A DNA stretch of 64,000 nt from J027 sp034437655 (GCA_034437655.1 DAOTTU010000041.1:201051-265050); one strand, 5' to 3'; counted from the first letter of the stretch, positions 53,890 to 62,824 are shown. The notes: generated from the letters alone by a model not told the origin. Translations and numbers: made by a program.

Positions 53890-55028
53890 CAGGTTTCCAG
53901 GCCACGCGCCCCAAACGTCAATGGATCAAATTCCTTGCCATTGATGCGGGTTTCATAGTGGAGGTGTGGCCCGGAACTATTCCCGGTATTGCCGCTGTAA
54001 GCAATAACCATGCCCCGCTTCACGCGGTCCCCCGTTTCGACCTCAAATTCCGATAAGTGGCCATAAAAGGTGGTGTAGGGTCCGCTGAGGATTACCACCA
54101 GATTGCCGTAGCCCACATTGCTCCAGTCAGCATAGAGTACGACCCCCGAATGGGTTGTAACAATGGGTGTCCCGACGTAGACGCCAATATCAATTCCCCG
54201 GTGCCACTGATGAAAACGTTGGGTCAACACACCATCAGCCGGAAAACCATCTGGCGCACAGCCTATCGCGCTGTTTTGGGCCTGCACAGCCACAACATTT
54301 AACGTCGGGAACAGCCCGGCAGCAACTTCTTGTGCATTGGGTGTTGGGGTGCGGGTCATGGTTGGGGTATCGGTTGCGGTTGGGGACGGCGTCACGGTGG
54401 CGGTGGGCGTATCCGTCGGGCTGGGGGTGAATGTCGCGGTGGGCGTGGTGGTCGCGGTTGGTGTTAGCGTCGGCGTTATCGGGGTAGGGCTCAGCGTACT
54501 GGTTGGTGTTTCGCTGATCGGGACACGGGTTGATGTAGGGCCAATGCGCGTCACGGTAATAATAGGGGTCGCTGTTGCGGTGGGCGTTGTTGTGTTACTG
54601 GGTGTAAATGACGGTGTGTGTGTCGCCGTGTTGCTAGCAGTTTGCGTCGGTGTAGGGGTCAACGTCGGGGTGCTTGTGGACGTCGCAGTGGGTGTGTGCG
54701 TTGCGGTGGGTGTTGGTGAGGGTTGGAAGTCGACTTGCGGCAAGTATACCCCCACTGGCGGAATCCCCCCAACCACGAGCGGCGGTTCGTTTACCGATGG
54801 GCGCGCATTAAGCAACGCTTGTTGCACGTCGGGGTCGAGCGCACTAAATACTAAGTCTGGGAATAGGGTAGGCGTCCGTGTTTCAGGGCCACGTGTGATG
54901 GTCTGGGGCGGCAGCGACTGGCGGCGTGGCTGCTCAAAGCTACTTACCGTCAACCCGGCCACCAACACCACAAACAGCGCGATAAAGAGCCAAATGAGTC
55001 GTCGTCCATGTCGCTTTGGAAATTGCAC
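53886..55028 (-). CDS. M23 peptidoglycan endopeptidase with Thr/Pro-rich stalk
   Basis: In the 380-residue protein, an N-terminal TM anchor or signal (LIWLFIALFVVLVAGLTV, about 11-28) is followed by a hydrophilic region. A low-complexity stretch of T-P-T, T-A-T and S-P-T units covers about residues 104-224, and the C-terminal LytM/M23 domain lies from about 255 to the end. Zinc ligands are visible in H-R-G-I-D-I-G (His and Asp near residue 276) and in G-P-H-L-H-Y-E (H-x-H); F-Y-G-H-L-S-E carries the supporting His. Its likely role is cutting peptide bonds in the cell wall at a distance set by the stalk. TP-rich stalks are common in exported Chloroflexota proteins. It follows the TPR protein gene on the same strand. 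Confidence 0.92.
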   Translation of the reverse strand: MQFPKRHGRRLIWLFIALFVVLVAGLTVSSFEQPRRQSLPPQTITRGPETRTPTLFPDLVFSALDPDVQQALLNARPSVNEPPLVVGGIPPVGVYLPQVDFQPSPTPTATHTPTATSTSTPTLTPTPTQTASNTATHTPSFTPSNTTTPTATATPIITVTRIGPTSTRVPISETPTSTLSPTPITPTLTPTATTTPTATFTPSPTDTPTATVTPSPTATDTPTMTRTPTPNAQEVAAGLFPTLNVVAVQAQNSAIGCAPDGFPADGVLTQRFHQWHRGIDIGVYVGTPIVTTHSGVVLYADWSNVGYGNLVVILSGPYTTFYGHLSEFEVETGDRVKRGMVIAYSGNTGNSSGPHLHYETRINGKEFDPLTFGARGLETC

Positions 55029-55076
55029 CGCACCCCACCTCTACCTAACCAGCACCCACTCACCGTTACCGTGAGT

Positions 55077-56234
55077 CTAGCCCTGAAACGCGATAGTTCG
55101 CAAGATACGCTTAACCAACCGCTGCTGTGAGTCTGCGCCAGCGCCAAAACTGGTCATAATGAAAAGATATTCCTGACCATTGCGTTCGAAGGCCGCCGCA
55201 TAATTGCCATAGGCGAATTCGATATCTTGAGTTCCAGACCGTAGATAGATGGTAACGTAGCCAAACACACCATCTTGATCGGCAATGGTCGTATCTTCAA
55301 GGTCAGCTTCACTCCGAATTTCAGCACCGCTGCCACTGTCAGAGGCAACCTGTGCATTGTCCACCATCATCTCAACGTATCCCTCACCTGATTGAATGCC
55401 CGCAAACGCACTACAATTATTGAACTGTGCCAGGGTCTGCGGAGACAACGGAATCAACGTCATGTAAAAGTTACTTTCGTCAGGATCATAGCCAACACGT
55501 GACTCAGGACTGGTCCCTATCCCGCTGAGCAGTGACAATAACACATCGCCAAGAAATTCAGGGCAGGCGGCTGCGGTAGTCGCTTCGAAATTTTGGGCAA
55601 CAATAATGCCGTCGGTGGTGCTGTTTTCCCAGTCGTCAGGGTGACGCACTTCAATTCCATTCGCGGCCACGGTCGTGTTCAGGTCCGGGCCCAAAAGCCC
55701 AAACAACCCACGATGTTGTTCAAAGTAAGCGTAATAGCCGAGGCCGGCGATGCCAGCAATAGCCAGCAAAAAAATACCCAGCCCCAACACAAATTCCAGA
55801 GTCGAGCCGCCCTGTTTGGCTATTGCAGGGCTCGGTTCGTCTGCTGTGGTGGCTGTTTTGCGCCTTTGGTTGGGAGCAGGTTCTGGTTCAAACGGGTTGC
55901 CATCAAAAGAGGAGTCTTGCTCATTTTTGTATGTTTGCGAGGTGAAAAGCTCCGGGTCGGGTTCATCGTCTTCATCAAACAAATCCGACGAAAAAAACGA
56001 CGGTTGCAATTCATCCAGCATCGCCTGTGCTTTACTGTGATTGGGGTTGAGGGCCAGCACCTTTTCAAGCGCCTTAATTTTGGTGGTGTTATCATCAACC
56101 AGCCTGGCCAGCGCATACCAGCCGCGCTCGTCAGATGGGTTCGCTTTGATGTGTTGCCGCGTCAGTTGGATTGCCTCACGCCGCTGCCCTTGTTTCGCTG
56201 CCGCAACCGCCTGTCGTAATAGCTCTTCGGTCAT
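55077..56234 (-). CDS. TPR-repeat protein with one membrane helix and exported C-terminal domain
   Basis: The 385-residue protein has three visible regions. Residues 1-75 are tetratricopeptide-like helices (A-V-A-A-A-K-Q-G-Q-R-R-E-A-I, then N-P-S-D-E-R-G-W-Y-A-L-A-R and A-L-N-P-N-H-S-K-A). An acidic, disordered region follows with D-E-D-D-E-P-D-P-E-L. The TM helix is at about 145-168 (LGIFLLAIAGIAGLGYYAYF), and the extracytoplasmic domain (about 180-385) is of unknown fold, containing G-I-E-V-R-H-P-D-D-W-E-N, a pattern seen in PsbP/YcdW-like lipoprotein domains. A GAGGA ribosome site precedes the ATG. It runs into the M23 peptidase with a 48-base gap. It may scaffold envelope proteins; no catalytic motif is seen. 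Confidence 0.75.
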   Translation of the reverse strand: MTEELLRQAVAAAKQGQRREAIQLTRQHIKANPSDERGWYALARLVDDNTTKIKALEKVLALNPNHSKAQAMLDELQPSFFSSDLFDEDDEPDPELFTSQTYKNEQDSSFDGNPFEPEPAPNQRRKTATTADEPSPAIAKQGGSTLEFVLGLGIFLLAIAGIAGLGYYAYFEQHRGLFGLLGPDLNTTVAANGIEVRHPDDWENSTTDGIIVAQNFEATTAAACPEFLGDVLLSLLSGIGTSPESRVGYDPDESNFYMTLIPLSPQTLAQFNNCSAFAGIQSGEGYVEMMVDNAQVASDSGSGAEIRSEADLEDTTIADQDGVFGYVTIYLRSGTQDIEFAYGNYAAAFERNGQEYLFIMTSFGAGADSQQRLVKRILRTIAFQG

Positions 56235-56380
56235 AAAAAGTATTCCTCACATTTATCAATTTATGCTCTATGTTGAAATCTCAGTATAGCGTTATTGTCT
56301 ACCCTGCTCATACCCGCAAGCTAAGGGGGTTGTCTTCCATGAAGCAGTGGCGGTACAACACAATTCAGCAGAAAAGCCGT

Positions 56381-56408
56381 TTGCATTGCAGCGGCAACGG
56401 GTTACAAT
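56381..56408 (+). promoter_or_regulatory. Putative promoter of tgt
   Basis: TTGCAT (56381-56386) and TACAAT (56403-56408) are separated by 16 bases and lie 54 bases before the tgt ATG, in the 227-base gap between divergent genes. The remainder of that gap shows no other feature I can support. Confidence 0.5.
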
Positions 56409-56461
56409 GCGTAATGCGTTTGTTCGCGCCTTTGATGATAAACCAAGGTGTTAAAGTCAAT

Positions 56462-57598
56462 ATGGGGTTTGCATTTACAGTACATGCACAAGCAGGTGCA
56501 GCCCGTGCCGGGACATTCCAAACCCCGCATGGTGCTATTCCAACACCTGTTTTTGCTCCTGTCGGCACACAGGCCACTGTTAAGGCAGTGCTGCCGCGTG
56601 ACCTGCGCGAACTGGGTGCCACACTGGTGCTGGCAAATACCTATCACCTCCATCTGCGCCCCGGCAGTGAGCTGGTGAAGCAACTTGGCGGCCTGCACCG
56701 CTTTATGCAGTGGGACGGCCCTATTTTGACTGACTCAGGCGGCTTTCAGGTCTTTAGCCTGACCGACCTGCGCGACATCGACGACGCCGGGGTTACCTTC
56801 CGTAGCCACATTGACGGCTCCAGGCAATATCTCTCACCCGAAATTGCAACCAATATTCAACACAATCTCGGTGCCGACATCTTTATGGCGTTTGACGAAT
56901 GTCCACCGCCAGACGATTATCATGTCGTTGAACAGGCAACAACCCGCACCCACCAGTGGCTGCAACGCTGTGTGGATCATCACTATACCCATGGCGACCC
57001 GAAGCAGCAGGCGCTGTTTGGAATTGTTCAGGGTGGCGTTTTTCCTGATTTGCGGGCCCGTTCTGTGGCAGAAGTCACGCGCCACAACCTACCCGGCTAT
57101 GCCATCGGCGGCCTGGCGGTTGGCGAAAGCAAAAACGACATGCTGGCCACGCTGGATGCTACCCTACCCCTGATGCCCACCGACCGCCCTCGGTATCTAA
57201 TGGGCGTTGGGCAGCCAGAAGACCTCGTTGAAGCAGTGCGGCGCGGCATTGACATCTTTGATTGCGTGTTGCCAACCCGCGAAGCCCGCCACGGTGCAGC
57301 CCTGACTGCGCATGGGCGCTTCAACATGGGGAACCTTCGCTTCGCAGAAGACCCACAACCAATTGAAACCACCTGCAAGTGCCATACCTGCCAGCATTTT
57401 TCGCGGGCATATATCCGGCACTTGATAAAAGCAAAAGAACTACTTGCACATACCCTGCTCAGTATTCATAACCTATATTTTCTGGTCAATCTGACAAAGG
57501 CGATGCGTGCTGCAATGCTGACATCAGCGGCCGATTTCGACGCATTCACCACCCATTTTCTGGCGACGTATCGCGCACAGGAATCAGTTGCTGACTAA
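56462..57598 (+). CDS. tgt: Queuine tRNA-ribosyltransferase (tRNA-guanine transglycosylase)
   Basis: Exchanges G34 for preQ1 in tRNAs with GUN anticodons (Asp, Asn, His, Tyr). The 378-residue length is normal. The general-acid/base Asp 91 is in L-T-D-S-G-G-F-Q-V-F-S-L; the substrate loop is Y-A-I-G-G-L-A-V-G-E; the nucleophile region is G-I-D-I-F-D-C-V-L-P-T-R-E-A-R-H-G near residue 265; and the zinc site is C-K-C-H-T-C plus a His about 25 residues later. The frame is open for 64 codons upstream, but those residues show no homology pattern; the ATG at 56462, with AAGGTG about 11 bases before, fits the family start. No queuosine synthesis genes (queA, queCDEF) are in view. Confidence 0.96.
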   Translation: MGFAFTVHAQAGAARAGTFQTPHGAIPTPVFAPVGTQATVKAVLPRDLRELGATLVLANTYHLHLRPGSELVKQLGGLHRFMQWDGPILTDSGGFQVFSLTDLRDIDDAGVTFRSHIDGSRQYLSPEIATNIQHNLGADIFMAFDECPPPDDYHVVEQATTRTHQWLQRCVDHHYTHGDPKQQALFGIVQGGVFPDLRARSVAEVTRHNLPGYAIGGLAVGESKNDMLATLDATLPLMPTDRPRYLMGVGQPEDLVEAVRRGIDIFDCVLPTREARHGAALTAHGRFNMGNLRFAEDPQPIETTCKCHTCQHFSRAYIRHLIKAKELLAHTLLSIHNLYFLVNLTKAMRAAMLTSAADFDAFTTHFLATYRAQESVAD

Positions 57599-57690
57599 CA
57601 CGCCAGCCTACCAGAAATCAATGGTTGAGTGTTTTACACAGGGTATTCAATTGGGACGGAGCGCACTGCGCAGCGAAAGGAACTTAATCC

Positions 57691-58536
57691 TTGGATTTAT
57701 TAGAAGCAATCATTCTGGGCATTGTTCAAGGTGCCACAGAGTTTCTCCCGGTGTCCAGTTCCGGGCATTTAGTATTGGTATCATGGTGGCTCAATATCGA
57801 TACGCCGCCGCTGGTCTTTTCAGTTGTGGTTCACGTTGGTACCACGGTTGCAGTGCTGGCTTACTTCTGGCGCGAGTGGTACCAATTGTTGCTTGCTGCC
57901 GTGCGTGCCATCCGCACTCGTAATTTCTCTCTACAAGACAATACTGAGTTGCGCTTGTTAGCGCTCTTGATCTTCGGGACAATCCCCGCTGGTGTAGCTG
58001 GCTTACTGCTGGCAGATTTCTTTGAAGATCAATTTTCAGAGCCGGCCATCGTGAGTTTAGCACTCCTGATTACAGCGGCGTTGTTGGTTTATGGCGAACG
58101 CATCCGCAACCTCGAGCTTTCTGGCGAAGACATCCTCCGCTCAGACGATATTTCTTTCCGCGACTCGTTCATTATTGGGTGCGCCCAGGCGCTGGCAATT
58201 ATGCCGGGCATCTCACGCTCGGGCAGTACCATTGCCGCCGGGTTATTTCGTAACCTGAGCCGGGCCGCCGCCACACGCTATAGTTTTTTACTGGCGACTC
58301 CCATCATTCTTGCGGCTGGCGCATTGCAAATGCTTGATCTGATTACAGGCGAAGCTGAGGTTGGTGACAACGGGGCCGGTGTTTTGCTGGCGGGTTTTGT
58401 CACTTCAGCAGTCGTGGGTTATATCTGTATTGCGTTAATGCTGCGGCTGGTACGTAACCGTTCACTGAACGGCTTTGCAGTGTATTGCGTGGTGTTTGGC
58501 TTGATCAGTTTTGGGGCTGTAATGGTGCGAGGATAA
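57691..58536 (+). CDS. uppP: Undecaprenyl-diphosphatase (UppP/BacA)
   Basis: Dephosphorylates undecaprenyl diphosphate to recycle the lipid carrier of cell wall and polysaccharide synthesis; loss or overproduction alters bacitracin sensitivity. The 281-residue protein has about eight TM helices and the two active-site motifs: G-I-V-Q-G-A-T-E-F-L-P-V-S-S-S-G-H at residues 10-26 and M-P-G-I-S-R-S-G-S-T near residue 170. The start is a TTG at 57691 with AAGGAA about 8 bases upstream; the residues that follow (DLLEAIILG) match the family's usual N-terminus, so no earlier start is needed. The lipoprotein gene follows 6 bases after. It is functionally linked to the lipid-linked glycan system at 22-49 kb. 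Confidence 0.94.
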   Translation: MDLLEAIILGIVQGATEFLPVSSSGHLVLVSWWLNIDTPPLVFSVVVHVGTTVAVLAYFWREWYQLLLAAVRAIRTRNFSLQDNTELRLLALLIFGTIPAGVAGLLLADFFEDQFSEPAIVSLALLITAALLVYGERIRNLELSGEDILRSDDISFRDSFIIGCAQALAIMPGISRSGSTIAAGLFRNLSRAAATRYSFLLATPIILAAGALQMLDLITGEAEVGDNGAGVLLAGFVTSAVVGYICIALMLRLVRNRSLNGFAVYCVVFGLISFGAVMVRG

Positions 58537-58542
58537 ACCGTC

Positions 58543-59412
58543 ATGAAAGGCGTCATCCGTCGGACCCGCCGGACACTGGCTGTTGTTACGCTTGCATTGG
58601 CTGGCTGTAGCGGTGCTATGCGGGCCCCGACTTCAACCCCAGAGGTGATTCCACTGTATTTTGTGGCCGACACCTCAACGAGTGCTATGCTAAACGAGCT
58701 ATCCGTTGCTTATCGACAGGACAATGAGCTGGTCGCTATCGTTGACGGTGCGCAACTTGATAGCAGTGTTTCGGCACTGCTCAATGACAATCTCCCCCCC
58801 GACACCACACAACCACCACGCTATGCGATCACCACGACCATCCCCGCCGACGACCAGCTCTGGGCTGCACCATTAGGTTATGAGGGTATCGCAATCATTA
58901 CACACACGGGGACGCGACTGAACAGACTTGTTGCTGACGATCTACGGCAAATTTTCGCCAGATTGGTCAATAACTGGCAGGCCTTTGGTGGTCCTGACCG
59001 CGAAATTGTCGTTGTCTCGCAACCACCAGAGGCCCCGCTACAGGCGGCCTTTAACCGTCTGGTGATGGGTCAACGTGATGTAACACTCGCTGCACGCCTG
59101 GCGCTCACCCCACAGCATACGCTGCAAATTGTGCAGCAAACGCCCGGAGCCATTGGCGTAGTGCCGCTGTCGCTTTCGATTGCAGGGGTAAACGTTATTC
59201 CGGTGGCCGAATTTGACGACGCCATCCCGGTCAGCCCAACGCGGGAAACCATCGCCAACGGCATCTATCCACTGCAAACGCCAGTGCTAATCGTCGGCAA
59301 TGCACCACCTCAACCCGGTGATGGCTACTATGAGTTTATTTTATGGGCGCAACAGGGCGAAGGGCGGGCCATCGTCAGCCAATACTATGCCCCGCTGGCC
59401 CTGGCACGGTAG
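58543..59412 (+). CDS. PstS-like substrate-binding lipoprotein
   Basis: A 289-residue protein with a lipoprotein signal peptide: basic R-R-T-R-R-T, a hydrophobic core, and lipobox L-A-G-C with Cys 22. The mature part resembles the PBP-like (phosphate-binding type) fold: Y-E-G-I-A-I-I-T-H near residue 110, D-D-L-R-Q-I-F-A-R, and a late A-I-G-V-V-P-L-S segment typical of PstS-like proteins. No ABC permease or ATPase genes are adjacent, so it may be an orphan binding protein or sensor. Phosphate is only a guess for the ligand. It is the middle gene of a tight uppP-lipoprotein-methyltransferase cluster (6- and 10-base gaps). Confidence 0.75.
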   Translation: MKGVIRRTRRTLAVVTLALAGCSGAMRAPTSTPEVIPLYFVADTSTSAMLNELSVAYRQDNELVAIVDGAQLDSSVSALLNDNLPPDTTQPPRYAITTTIPADDQLWAAPLGYEGIAIITHTGTRLNRLVADDLRQIFARLVNNWQAFGGPDREIVVVSQPPEAPLQAAFNRLVMGQRDVTLAARLALTPQHTLQIVQQTPGAIGVVPLSLSIAGVNVIPVAEFDDAIPVSPTRETIANGIYPLQTPVLIVGNAPPQPGDGYYEFILWAQQGEGRAIVSQYYAPLALAR

Positions 59413-59422
59413 GAAAGAAACA

Positions 59423-60106
59423 ATGCAGAATTTGCTTGAGACTACATGGTGGCGGCTGGTGCGGTTCGGGTTCCGGCTCCTATACAACGAAATGGCTTTT
59501 ACCTACGACACTGTTGCGTGGGCTGTCAGCATGGGGCAATGGCGCAACTGGCAACGCACCGCCCTCGATCACATCGACGCTGCCCCGGGGGCTACAGTGC
59601 TAGAGATTGCGCACGGCACCGGGAATTTGCAACTGGACTTGCACGCGCATGGCTATCACCGTATTGGAATAGACCTCAGCCGCAACATGGGACGTATTGC
59701 TCGCAAGAAATTGGCGCGGCACCATCTCAGTGCGCCATTAGTGCAGGCTCGTGGTGAGGCCTTGCCCTTCCCTGCAAACCACTTCGATGCTGTGGTCAGC
59801 ACTTTTCCGACGCCGTTTATCATACAGCCAGATACTCTCCATGAAGTGTATCGTGTGTTGAAGCCGGGTAAGTGGCTGGTCATCGTCATTAACGGGGTGC
59901 TGGTGAGTGGTGGCCCGGTGCGTGACGCATTAGAGGCCGCATATCAGGTCACAGGGCAACGCGGGCCCTATCCGCCCAACCTTGGAAATTATTTCACAGC
60001 AGCAGGGTTTTCGCTGGAAAGCATCGCGCAAAAGTGCCCGCTCAGCTATGCACAGCTCCTCATCGCAACCAAACACCAGATAATCGGAGTTCAAGCGTCA
60101 AGTTAA
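59423..60106 (+). CDS. Class I methyltransferase (Methyltransf_11 type)
   Basis: The 227-residue protein has motif I V-L-E-I-A-H-G-T-G-N-L near residue 58, the strand-2 acid in I-G-I-D-L-S, and a post-motif section H-F-D-A-V-V-S-T-F-P-T...V-L-K-P-G-K-W-L-V-I-V. This resembles UbiE/COQ5-like and small-molecule methyltransferases. The substrate is unknown. The frame extends upstream into the lipoprotein gene, but AGGAAAG lies about 8 bases before the ATG at 59423, making this the likely start. It is the last gene of the uppP cluster, and 80 bases separate it from the peptidase gene. Confidence 0.82.
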   Translation: MQNLLETTWWRLVRFGFRLLYNEMAFTYDTVAWAVSMGQWRNWQRTALDHIDAAPGATVLEIAHGTGNLQLDLHAHGYHRIGIDLSRNMGRIARKKLARHHLSAPLVQARGEALPFPANHFDAVVSTFPTPFIIQPDTLHEVYRVLKPGKWLVIVINGVLVSGGPVRDALEAAYQVTGQRGPYPPNLGNYFTAAGFSLESIAQKCPLSYAQLLIATKHQIIGVQASS

Positions 60107-60186
60107 ATATCCGCGCGGCGTCTATGGTATAGTCAGTCACAACCCAGAGCATTCAACGTTCGAGCAACGACGAAGGACACGTCACC

Positions 60187-61284
60187 ATGCAACGATACGC
60201 CCTACTTCGCCCGCTTACCCTGACTATAATGCTTATCGCGATTTTGTTACCGATCGCGACCCTATTCGCGCAAGACGGCAGCACACGCCCCACAAGCTAC
60301 AAATTGAATATTGAAGCCCTGCGCCATGAATATCAAGGGTGGAACAATTGCGGCCCCGCGACACTGACGATGGCCCTGAGCTATTTCGATTATCAATACG
60401 ATCAGAATACCGCCGCCGATTTCATGAAACCCTATCGCGAAGACAAAAACGTCTCGCCGTGGGAAATGGTCGCTTTCGTCAATGAAAGCCCTTTCAACGT
60501 CACAGGCAGCCGCGCCCTTTATCGCCCAGGTGGTGACCTTGAGTTGCTTAAGCAGTTGCTGGCAGCAGATTTCCCGGTAATCATCGAGAAAGGCTATGAA
60601 CCGGAAGGGTATGACTGGATGGGTCATTACCTGCTGCTGATTGGCTACGACGACACACAGCGCATCTTTTATAGTTACGACAGCTTCCTCGGGCACGGTA
60701 ATTTCCAGGGGCTGCGCGAGGAGTATGACTACATAGAGCAAATGTGGTGGCACTTTAATAACACGTTTATTGTGATCTATGACGAAACTCGTGAAGCTGA
60801 ATTGCTCGATTTGATGGGCGATAACCACGCCACGCTCGACGCCGCCTACGCCTACGCGGGCCAACAAGCTCAATTGCGTGCGCAGGAAGACCCTACCGAC
60901 GCCTGGGCCCGTTTCAATATTGCCGAGTCGCTGACCATGCTCGGGCAATATGACGCAGCGACCGCATTTTTCCGCCAGGCCTTCGATATGCGTGTGCTAC
61001 CGTGGCGCACAATGTGGTATCGTTTCACGCCGTTTGAAGCCTTCTACCAGAATGGGCAATTTGACACTGTGCTTGAACTGGTGCGCAACAATAAAAACAC
61101 CACACCCTACGTCGAAGAATGGCACTATTACGAAGGGTTGGTCTATGCCTCACGCGGTGAAATTGACGCTGCGCGGACCGCATTCGGCACTGCGCTGGCC
61201 TATAATTCGGGCTACACCGCCGCCGAGGAAGCCCTTGCCGCTGTCAATGCTGGTAGCTTCACTGGGGTTGCAGAATCACAGTAA
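60187..61284 (+). CDS. Exported C39-like cysteine peptidase with TPR region
   Basis: The 365-residue protein has a signal peptide (residues 1-28, hydrophobic TIMLIAILLPIATLFA). Residues about 40-200 match the Peptidase_C39_2 pattern: W-N-N-C-G-P-A-T-L with catalytic Cys 55, and G-H-Y-L-L-L-I-G-Y-D-D with His near 147, followed by an Asp in S-Y-D-S. Residues about 220-355 are TPR-like helices (A-W-A-R-F-N-I-A-E-S-L, Y-Y-E-G-L-V-Y-A-S-R-G-E-I-D-A-A). It might process peptides or be an inactive binding variant, although the catalytic pair is present. An AAGGA ribosome site is 9 bases before the ATG, and a TATAGT sequence near 60127 may be a -10 element without a clear -35. Confidence 0.82.
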   Translation: MQRYALLRPLTLTIMLIAILLPIATLFAQDGSTRPTSYKLNIEALRHEYQGWNNCGPATLTMALSYFDYQYDQNTAADFMKPYREDKNVSPWEMVAFVNESPFNVTGSRALYRPGGDLELLKQLLAADFPVIIEKGYEPEGYDWMGHYLLLIGYDDTQRIFYSYDSFLGHGNFQGLREEYDYIEQMWWHFNNTFIVIYDETREAELLDLMGDNHATLDAAYAYAGQQAQLRAQEDPTDAWARFNIAESLTMLGQYDAATAFFRQAFDMRVLPWRTMWYRFTPFEAFYQNGQFDTVLELVRNNKNTTPYVEEWHYYEGLVYASRGEIDAARTAFGTALAYNSGYTAAEEALAAVNAGSFTGVAESQ

Positions 61285-61294
61285 TCCCTATAAT
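61268..61294 (+). promoter_or_regulatory. Possible promoter of the beta-propeller lipoprotein gene
   Basis: TTGCAG and a perfect TATAAT (61289-61294) are 15 bases apart, slightly short of the ideal, and lie about 60 bases before the next ATG. The element overlaps the end of the peptidase gene, so it is tentative. Confidence 0.35.
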
Positions 61295-61352
61295 GAGGAG
61301 TGAGGCTCCGTATTAACTTGATTTACCGCACAACTCAAAATAAGGAGATTCT

Positions 61353-62759
61353 ATGTTACACAAACGACTCATCACAGGTTTGATTGCAGTCGTACTTTCG
61401 ATTTCGTTGTCAGGCTGCTTCGACCTGTTCGGACTGCCGAACACTTCCGTCAGCGGCAATGGCGAGTGGATCGCAGTCATTGATGGTAGCTTCATTGATG
61501 AGGAATCGTCATTAATCGCGATCAATGTCAACACCCAGGAAACCGTAACGATCGACATTGAGGGACAAGAAGAAATCGCCTTCGATTGGCACCCTGACGG
61601 GCAACAACTGGCGTTCTATAGCTCAATCACTGACGACGATGGTGATGTGGGTTCGGCTTCGCTGTCGCTGGTCAATGTGGACGCGCCAACCGAATTTACC
61701 ACCATTGTCGAAGACCTCGGTGAACTTTTTGTCACGCAGCTTGCGTTCTCACCTGACGGCAGCCAGCTTGCCTTCAGTGCGCTTTCTGGACCAACAGAAT
61801 TGGAAATATCGACCACACCTGACCTGGAGTCCGGTGATGAAGACACGGCTGAACCACTCGAACTCAGCAGTGCGCTGTATGTCGTTGATATTGAAAGTGG
61901 TGAAGTCACGCAACTGACCGACGAAAATGAACTGTTCGTTTCCGTCATTGACTGGAGCCCGGATAGTGAGAAGATCGCTTTTACCGCCTGGAACGATGGT
62001 AATGCAGACGGCACCATTGACTTTTCCGGCGCTGGGTTGGAAGACTTCCCCGGCGATATTGTCAGCGTGTACTACTATGACACCGCGAGTGACAGTGTCA
62101 ATCGTGTCACCACCGACGCCAGTTTGGGACTCTCCCCATCATGGCTAAATGACAACACCATCGTTTACTCTGAACTCAGCGTGATGGGCTTGGCCAGCGA
62201 AAGCCCGGATGCGTTGTCTATCAGTGCTTATGATGTCGATGCACAGGCAAGCCGCGTTATTGCTTCTGGCTCGGACATTGGAACCGGGACATTTGCGGTC
62301 AGTGCTTCACCAATGGGTGACCGCATTGCCTTCGTTGGCCTGGAACTTGACGCAGAAGGAGCGGCCGGCATCGCCCCTGATGATGGTGAAGAAGCGCCGC
62401 CACAACCCGGTTTTGTCTTTGTGATGGACGCGGATGGCTCCAACATACAACAGGTACTTGAAGTCCCCGCACCAGAGGGGATAGACGGTGACGTGTTGCT
62501 AGACACGCCTGTGTGGTCTAATGACGGTGAAACGCTATATATCACGGCTGGCAACCCGCTGTCTGGCTTTGGCAACATCTTCTCAGCCGGGTTTGAAGAT
62601 GAAAGCGCACCCCAACCAGAAGCCATTCCGGTGTACGCAGTCGATATTGCAACACCGGGAGAGGCAACCGTGCTTTATGAAAATGCTATCTCAAGCGCCG
62701 GATTGGTACAGGCCTTTGCGACGTTCGCTATCTTCGCTGGTGAAGCATTTTCAGAATAA
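61353..62759 (+). CDS. TolB-like/WD40-type beta-propeller lipoprotein
   Basis: The 468-residue protein has a lipoprotein signal with L-S-G-C and Cys 22. The mature part has repeated F-D-W-H-P-D-G-Q-Q-L-A-F, F-S-P-D-G-S-Q-L-A-F and W-S-P-D-S-E-K-I-A-F units, the PD40/TolB-like blade signature, spanning most of the protein. It is acidic (many Asp/Glu), as is common for exported proteins. No catalytic triad of the S9 peptidases is seen, so it is a binding or scaffolding propeller. AAGGAG sits 5 bases before the ATG, the strongest ribosome site in this part of the window. It is a single gene, convergent with the YqeK-type gene. Confidence 0.85.
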   Translation: MLHKRLITGLIAVVLSISLSGCFDLFGLPNTSVSGNGEWIAVIDGSFIDEESSLIAINVNTQETVTIDIEGQEEIAFDWHPDGQQLAFYSSITDDDGDVGSASLSLVNVDAPTEFTTIVEDLGELFVTQLAFSPDGSQLAFSALSGPTELEISTTPDLESGDEDTAEPLELSSALYVVDIESGEVTQLTDENELFVSVIDWSPDSEKIAFTAWNDGNADGTIDFSGAGLEDFPGDIVSVYYYDTASDSVNRVTTDASLGLSPSWLNDNTIVYSELSVMGLASESPDALSISAYDVDAQASRVIASGSDIGTGTFAVSASPMGDRIAFVGLELDAEGAAGIAPDDGEEAPPQPGFVFVMDADGSNIQQVLEVPAPEGIDGDVLLDTPVWSNDGETLYITAGNPLSGFGNIFSAGFEDESAPQPEAIPVYAVDIATPGEATVLYENAISSAGLVQAFATFAIFAGEAFSE

Positions 62760-62824
62760 AATGACTGCACCGCTGGCACTGATGACATGGAATAGTCTCG
62801 ACCAGCTTTTCTCTACCTGACCAA

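Noticed and set aside
54330..54720. Regular short repeats that at first look like a tandem or CRISPR-type array
   Set aside because: The units are only about 6-18 bases, vary in sequence, and translate in frame to a T-P-T stalk; there are no spacers or fixed repeats.
55058..55076. ACTCAC...GTGAGT hairpin just after the TPR protein stop
   Set aside because: Six pairs but no T run follows in either direction, so it does not qualify as a terminator.
56270..56461. 64-codon upstream extension of tgt
   Set aside because: The residues do not match the Tgt N-terminus, and the stretch holds a promoter-like pair; the ATG at 56462 fits the family.
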